A DNA stretch of 64,000 bases from Mytilus edulis (Eukaryota; Mollusca; Bivalvia; Mytilida; Mytilidae): NCBI RefSeq assembly GCF_963676685.1, contig NC_092352.1:21905117-21969116 (forward strand), given 5' to 3'. Within the stretch, counting starts at the first letter, position 1; every line of letters starts with the position of its first letter. The notes beneath the pieces are model-generated. The model did no database searches. It had not been told where the DNA came from and saw only the letters and a list, made by a program, of their open reading frames with translations. Below, one piece after another: positions 58,339 through 64,000 of the stretch. The position numbers were made by a program, and so were the translations under genes.

Positions 58339-58400
58339 GTAAGCATGTTATTGTATGTCTTGATTAGTCATCAAGGTCTTAATCTGGTTTGGTTCATATA

Positions 58401-60140
58401 CATCTCTGACATTCAAGGCTTTGAACGTTTCTGATGATATGATGGAAATAAAAAAGCGCATCAGATGCACATCAGACAAGGCATTATATATCTTGCGGTA
58501 AAAAGTCTAAGTGTTCCCAATTAATCAACATTTTGTATACAGTAAATGTACAGAAAACGAACATGAAGTTTCATGTCAACATACAGTGCGCAATACTAAG
58601 GTGGTGTTACCCTGAAGCTAGCTAAAAGCCAACTCCAACTTATTAAGAAACCATGTTTTCCAGACAAAAATTCAAAATAGTAAACAACGTATTGATTTTG
58701 TATAGAGAAGTCATAAACAGTCCGTGAAAAAAACATAGCCTTTTGGGGAATGCACCTGCAAGTAAATTATTACCAACAGTGTAGAGACATTTGAAAATCT
58801 TTATAAAAATGTAAATAAACAACAAAAACACTTTTATAACAACGAGTTGATAAACAATCAGTACTGGAATGATATCAACAACAGGACATACCATTGGGAT
58901 AAACATGAGAAGTGCAATTCACCAAATGATGAACAAAGTATATGGAAAAGGTAGAGCAGGCACATGATTGACGTTTAAAAAAATATAATTGCAAACTATT
59001 GATTGGTTACAACAGAAGTTGCATCAAATATAGCATAAAATTTAGATACAAAAACATGCACCAAAAGTGCATAATTAGAAAGCCGGAATAAAGATTATAA
59101 TGTTGACAATAATATATAAAATTTCTTCAATAAGATAAAATTGCCCTCAAAATACTTGTTATTAATAATGTACCACAGTTTTTTGGCGACAATACAATAA
59201 AGATAAAAAAAAAAACACTTGAATACATTGCAAGGACATACATTTAAAGTTTGTTTAATATAAGAGCATGTCAAAAATGTTGACAGCAAAAAACATATAA
59301 AGTCACCTTACTTTGGCGACAATACAATGAACAATAAATAACACTAGACTTACATCAAAAGTGGGTTACTATTAAAGCATGCAAAGCATGTCAACAGCAG
59401 AATATATATAACGTCATTTTGATTTTGCAACTATACAACAAACAATAAAAGATCGGTCAACTTAAACTTATTCATTCATATCTGATATTTCGACGTAAAC
59501 TATTTAAAGATACAACAAAACACAATATTTGATCCTGAGTTATAGTCTATATTGTGTATCAAAACACTTCATTTTTTTCATTTGGTGGAAACCTATAGCT
59601 AACCCAATCATACATTGTAACTTAATTGGCAATGGTGGTGTTTTGCGAAAAGAAGGCTCTATCATTTGCTTAACGTATGCATGTTAAAAAGAAATTGTGG
59701 GCAATGATTCGAAGACAGAAACAAATTACCAAAGGCAACGCAGAAAAGGGGTCATCATTTGCATGCTTGGTCGTTTAATAAAAAAAGTTCTACAAATTGT
59801 TCTATTTTACTTTTTAACAATTTTACCTATTTACTTAAAGTAATTGCCACTTACCGCGCCTTCCTTTTGCAATCTCCTCTTGCTTATCATTATTTTATGC
59901 ATGAGCGATCGGCGTATTAAATTATAATCCTTGTACCTTTGATAACTATTTAATGGTTTTTACCGTTTACAGTTAAGAGCTGAGTTTGTTTCATTTCTTA
60001 ACTTTACTTGACTTAATATTAAGAAACGTTTCATATGTAAATCTTAATGATTTAAACTTTTTCTACATTATGTACGGCTCAAAGTAAAGTGCACTCGATT
60101 TGGTAATGTTCCAAACTCGAGATGACAGAAATCATGATTA
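58401..60140. other. No gene seen; degenerate tandem repeats at about 59060-59450
   Basis: GGCGACAATACAATAAAG (59194), GGCGACAATACAATGAAC (59315) and GCAACTATACAACAAACAAT (59426) head loose units of about 110 to 130 bases, each followed by AGCATGTCAA and a GTTGACAGCA or GTCAACAGCA block. A short R2 piece lies at 59905-59950. Confidence 0.5.
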
Positions 60141-60149
60141 ATTTTTGAT

Positions 60150-60420
60150 TAAACCAGTAGTTAGCACTTCGGTGTTGACATGAATATCAATTAGATGGTC
60201 ATTTTTATAAATTTCCTGTTTACAAAACTATGACTTTCGTATCCCCGGCATAGATTACCTTAGCCGTATTTGGCACAACTTTTGGGAATTTTTTGTCCCC
60301 AATGCTCTTCAACTTTGTTCTTGTTTGGCTTTATAACTATTTTGATCTTAGCGTCACTGATGAGTCTTATGTAGACGAAATGCGCGTCTGGCTTACTAAA
60401 TTTGACTATTTGACATTGAA
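60150..60420 (-). repeat. R2 repeat, antisense
   Basis: GTTAGCACTTCGGTGTTGAC, GATTACCTTAGCCGTATTTG, TGCTCTTCAACTTTGTTCTT and GACGAAATGCGCGTCTGGC. Confidence 0.65.
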
Positions 60421-60654
60421 ACATGTCAACGATATTTCACACAAGGATAGAACCAACATTTTATTCTAGTATGATCCAATTACGTATACGTCAACGCATC
60501 TGATACGATTGCATACGTTTAAATTGACTATACGCTTTTAGTAACACTATACTTTACTACAAGATCTTAATTATAGCAAGAGTGGGTACATAAAAAGGCA
60601 TAAAATCATGTCCCCAACACACTACACATAAGGTCCCTCAATCTTGGCGACATT

Positions 60655-60905
60655 GAAACAAACGATGAATAAGGCCAACAGTAGTATACTGCTGTTTAAT
60701 AGTAATTAATCGATTTAACTGGAACAAATCCGGATCACAAACTGAGAGTACCGCATCAACTATCAGAGGAAAAAACTAAACACAACAGAAACACTGAATC
60801 GTTACAAAAACAAACACCAACATACATAGAAACGGACAATGTGATAACAACTGCCTTGTTCCTGACTTGGTACAGGATATTTTAAGAAAAAATCTATCAA
60901 ATAAG
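60655..60905. repeat. Family D end (antisense) next to R1
   Basis: 60660-60765: AACAGTAGTATACTGCTG, AATCGATTTAACTGGAAC, AAATCCGGATCACAAACTG (family D reversed). 60770-60905: CCTTGTTCCTGACTTGGTAC (R1). Confidence 0.55.
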
Positions 60906-61415
60906 CGTTACAGATATAATGCTGTGTATATCTGTCTTCTAAACTCAGCATTAAGTGAATAAGAAAATACTCAATAACAAGCTCGAGTTATTCCACTTTG
61001 ACCATATCAAATGAAAGCAGTATTGACTAAGAGTGCTATGAACTATTAACATCTTGCATGTTCAATAATCATATTTCTACTGCCACCTTTATAGAGAATG
61101 AGCGTTTGGATTGTATTAAATCGTTTCTTTCATTGTATTTGATTATGCCTTTTGCTGTAAACACAGATTGTGTCTACTCAATCGAATATTTATTGTGAAG
61201 ATATATATAAATTGACCACCAACAAAGATTATAGGTTTTTACAGATGATAAATGACTTTCTTATTATTGGCAGAATAAAAGTACAATGAGAAAGGTTATT
61301 CAAAAAAGAAATTTTTTGTAATAATTTAAACAATAAACAAGGTCTAGACAGTCCAATTGAGCCGATATTACAATATATCATTATTTAAACGAAATTAGAA
61401 CGATAAACAGACAAT
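60906..61415. other. No gene seen
   Basis: Unassigned AT-rich sequence. Confidence 0.4.
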
Positions 61416-61850
61416 TTAACGCGCGTCTGGCGTATATACTTAATTTAGTCCTGGTATCTATGATGAGTTTATTTACAACCACTGGGTCGATGGCACTGCT
61501 GGTGGAGATTTATTTTCCCGAGGGCCCAGTAGTCAGCACTTTTTGTGCTGACATGAATTGTCATTGATATGGTTATAATATATATTTATAAATTTACTGT
61601 TTACAAATTTTTGAATATATGGAAATACTAAGGCTTTTATACCTCTGGCATAGATTACCTTAGCTGTATCTGGCAAAACTTTTAGGAATTTTGGTCCTCA
61701 GTGCTCTTCAAATTCGTACTTTATTTAGCCTTTTTAACTTTTTTGGATTCGAGCGTCACTGATGAGTCTTTTGTAGACGAAACACGCGTCTGGCGTATAT
61801 ACTAAATTTAGTTCTGGTATCTATGATGAGTTTATTCACATTACAAATTG
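61416..61850 (-). repeat. R2 repeats, antisense, two partial copies
   Basis: ACGCGCGTCTGGCGTATATA at 61419 and again at 61784; GGCACTGCTGGTGGAGATTT, CCCAGTAGTCAGCAC between; GCTCTTCAAATTCGTACTTT in the second copy. Confidence 0.65.
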
Positions 61851-61904
61851 TATTCTTACAACTTAGGGATAAACAAATTTTAACAAATAAAGTATACTTC
61901 TATG

Positions 61905-62070
61905 TACTGAATGTCATGTTTATTTGTAATGTATTCCTGTCGTGTGATGGTGTCGTTTTAGTGTTATATTTAACATTCCCAAAAAAGTGCGAGGTATGGC
62001 TAGCCACAAATCAGGTTCAAACCACCATTTTATTCTTAATATGCCCTGTACCATATCATGAATTCCCTGT
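61905..62070 (+). repeat. Family D-associated upstream block
   Basis: GTATTCCTGTCGTGTGATGG, AGTGTTATATTTAACATTCC, GGTTCAAACCACCATTTTAT and ATGCCCTGTACCATATCATG match 5680-5815. The frame at 61823-62152 over it is not a gene. Confidence 0.55.
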
Positions 62071-64000
62071 AAGACTCAATATCACGTTGTATCCAATGAC
62101 ACTTGTGTGTTTCAAAGTTGTAGTTCTTAATCATTGGTTTGAAGGCATTTGAAAATATTTCTATAAATGTTAAGCATTTCATCTTAAGTAAACATTTATC
62201 AAAAGTACCAGGATTACAACTAAGTACGCCAGACGCGTGTTTCGTCTACATAAGTAAGTGTCTTTGAAGTGTGTCTGGTTTCCTTGCTTTTAATTTGTAA
62301 ATATTATTAACTTATTTTGATACCTTGCAAATATTCAAATATATCATGATATAATCATTGGAAACTAAATATAATTAGAAACATCTTAATCACCAGACTA
62401 TAAGATGTCTTTTACAATTGATATACCTTTTCTAAAAGATTTAAATCAGTTGGAACGGAAATGAGAGTTTTCAGATTTTTTTTTATTAAAGATGACCAGC
62501 ACAAAATGTTCTCCAATTATTTTTTCAAAACAACTTTATTTGATTATTCTTTTATAAATAAACATCATATCTTATTGTTAAACTTATATATATATATAGC
62601 TATATATAAACCAATGGCCCCCTGGAGAGCAACTTGTCGAAAAAATCGTATTTCATATCTTTGATGCTAAATGTATTGACGAATTCACGAAGCGAGAGGG
62701 TGCTTGGGTCTTTGGATGCATTATTTGTTACCGCATTAGTTATTTATAAAAAGTGCGTTATGCTCGAATAGCATATTTTGCTATCAGATATAAAGGAGGT
62801 TCTTCTGTCGTGCGTTGATACACTTCGTATAACCCGACTAAATAATGATTTTTTCAACTTACACGATGGGATCGATTCCGTCTTGTTCTGAAACGATTGT
62901 GATACAACTTTGACTGAGTCAGGATTCGAATGCTTGATCATATATTCGGGTATAGGAATATGCCCATTCCAACTGTTGATCCTCGTATTCAGCTAAAATA
63001 GAAACAGTTTAGCGTTCGTCCTAGTACAACTCAAATAAAACTATTTTAGCATTGAGCTATTTTATCAAAATAGCTAAAGCAGTATGCATAGTGTATAACT
63101 TCAAATTAAAAGATTTCTAGCGTTTTGAGATAGAATACTTAGATGTTTATAATGTTCTATAAATTATAAGCTTATCGGTAAGAATTGACGAAGAATAGAC
63201 AAACAAATAGGGGGTTCTTATACTATATGAATTAAATAAAACGAGTGATATGTGGAATGATTACCATTATACACAATGATAAAAATATTCATTAAAGACC
63301 TAAAATCGAACAATTCAAAGTCACCGTACTGATTTTATAAAACAAACAAGCGCCTTCTTATCTATTACAATCTTTTTTCATGGTCTTCTAAACGAGGTAT
63401 ATAACCCATCTTTCCTCCCGACATTTTTTAATTCCTAGTTTATTCCTTTTTCCCCCTTTTCTTTTCCCTATTGTTTTGATGAAAGATTGTCAATATTATT
63501 AACATCCTAAAACTGCCCTACTTAGAACCTTCGCTTGGAATATAACCTAATGCTATGTTCGTATTCCACATCGTACGGACTGCAATTTCTGATGAACGTC
63601 TTATATAGACCTTGACACGATCGTAACTATTTACAATTCATCTTGATGATTTCTGTCGACGCAGAACAATTTAACAAGTCCGCAGAGGCTTATATGTACT
63701 TTACCACAAATAAATGTAAAATCGGATATGGCATAAACATCTTTAATTCAATCTTCTTGTCTTATTGATGGATACACTGATTAAGTTATTTTTCGCTAGA
63801 TGAGTTGTACCTTTTTTTTCTATTTGGTTGTATTTGATGTTCTTTTCTGTGGTATAACAAGCCGTCGTAACAAGTTGCCAGGAAAGAATTTAACATTTAT
63901 GAAAGTAAATAAGCTAGTGAAGGCTTGTGAAAGTACAAGAGCAGAAATAGAAGATGGAGTACAATGAGACTTACTGGCAACTGGAATAAAAAGTATCGTA
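62050..64000. repeat. Duplicated block, copy 2 (runs to the window end)
   Basis: Partner of 56290-58400. It contains an R2 start at 62195-62255 (GCCAGACGCGTGTTTCGTCT). It has diverged by substitutions and small indels; the small frame over the candidate exon has changed its end and ends in TGA. The window stops inside the block. Confidence 0.8.

Larger units (their letters stand above)
56290..58400. repeat. Duplicated block, copy 1 (partner about 62050-64000)
   Basis: Shared landmarks in the same order: CAAAGTTGTAGTTCT (56401/62115), TTTCATCTTAAGTAA (56461/62176), CACGATGGGATCGA (56752/62862), GAGTCAGGATTCGAATGC (56820/62917), CGTTCTAGTACAACT (57144/63016), CATCGTACG-ACTG (57928/63569), CGACGCAGAACAATT (58016/63657), CAAGTTGCCAGGAAA (58232/63871). 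The offset is about 5.6 to 6.1 kb. Confidence 0.8.

Noticed and set aside
61823..62152. 109-residue frame
   Set aside because: It covers R2 and family D-type repeat sequence shared with 5680-5815; no domain.
43766..64000. A third HSPA12-like copy downstream of unit 2
   Set aside because: No exon motif (DFGSSGAG, EPEAASIY, GGPWGG, AGGF) was found in any frame after 39089.
1..64000. CRISPR array, bacterial operon or prophage
   Set aside because: No regularly spaced repeats, no compact gene arrangement; introns and SINEs show eukaryotic nuclear DNA.

Overview
The window looks like AT-rich nuclear DNA of a bivalve mollusc, most likely a mussel (Mytilus-like). It has long introns with GT-AG borders, no operons and very few long reading frames. 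It carries a dense layer of repeats that I associate from memory with mussels: Penelope-like 3' tails, tRNA-derived SINEs and a three-unit repeat bounded by 'GCTCACCTGGCCC' and 'CTCTTGAGAGCC'. The organism call is inference; no database search was possible.

Two tandem plus-strand copies of one HSPA12-type Hsp70-like gene are the only clear host genes. Copy 1 (10759-21123) has four coding exons that join in frame to a 608-residue protein with every Hsp70-fold nucleotide-binding motif. Copy 2 (31752-39089) has the same four exons but is broken in exon 4: the splice acceptor AG is AT, a G run has one extra base, and there is an in-frame TGA. A truncated Penelope-like element sits directly against its stop codon, and a second Penelope-like element lies in its intron 2. 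The duplication covers more than the genes. Similar flanks run from about 4740 to 25945 (unit 1) and about 27915 to 43765 (unit 2), and differ mainly by insertions.

Layout: 1-4740, repeats and unassigned DNA. 4740-10747, upstream part of unit 1, with a ~570-bp terminal-inverted-repeat (TIR) element and a Helentron/HINE-like tandem-repeat element. 10748-21123, gene copy 1; its intron 1 holds a 1.7-kb TIR transposon relic split by a LINE, a tRNA-headed repeat, nested 3' tails and a LINE end, and its intron 3 holds two large foldback structures. 21124-27914, downstream part of unit 1, with a SINE. 27915-39089, unit 2 with pseudogene copy 2. 39090-43765, downstream part of unit 2. 43766-64000, no recognisable gene but many repeats, a SINE with a likely target-site duplication, a decayed Penelope-like element, and a second duplication (about 56290-58400 against about 62050-64000) that contains one possible small exon.

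The main story is recent tandem amplification of an HSPA12-like gene, a family known to be expanded in bivalves, followed by decay of one copy, in a region where retroelement ends, foldbacks and SINEs have inserted into one another. Repeat family labels (PLE-A, PLE-B, PLE-C, D, R1 to R4) are mine and are defined in the entries where they first appear.
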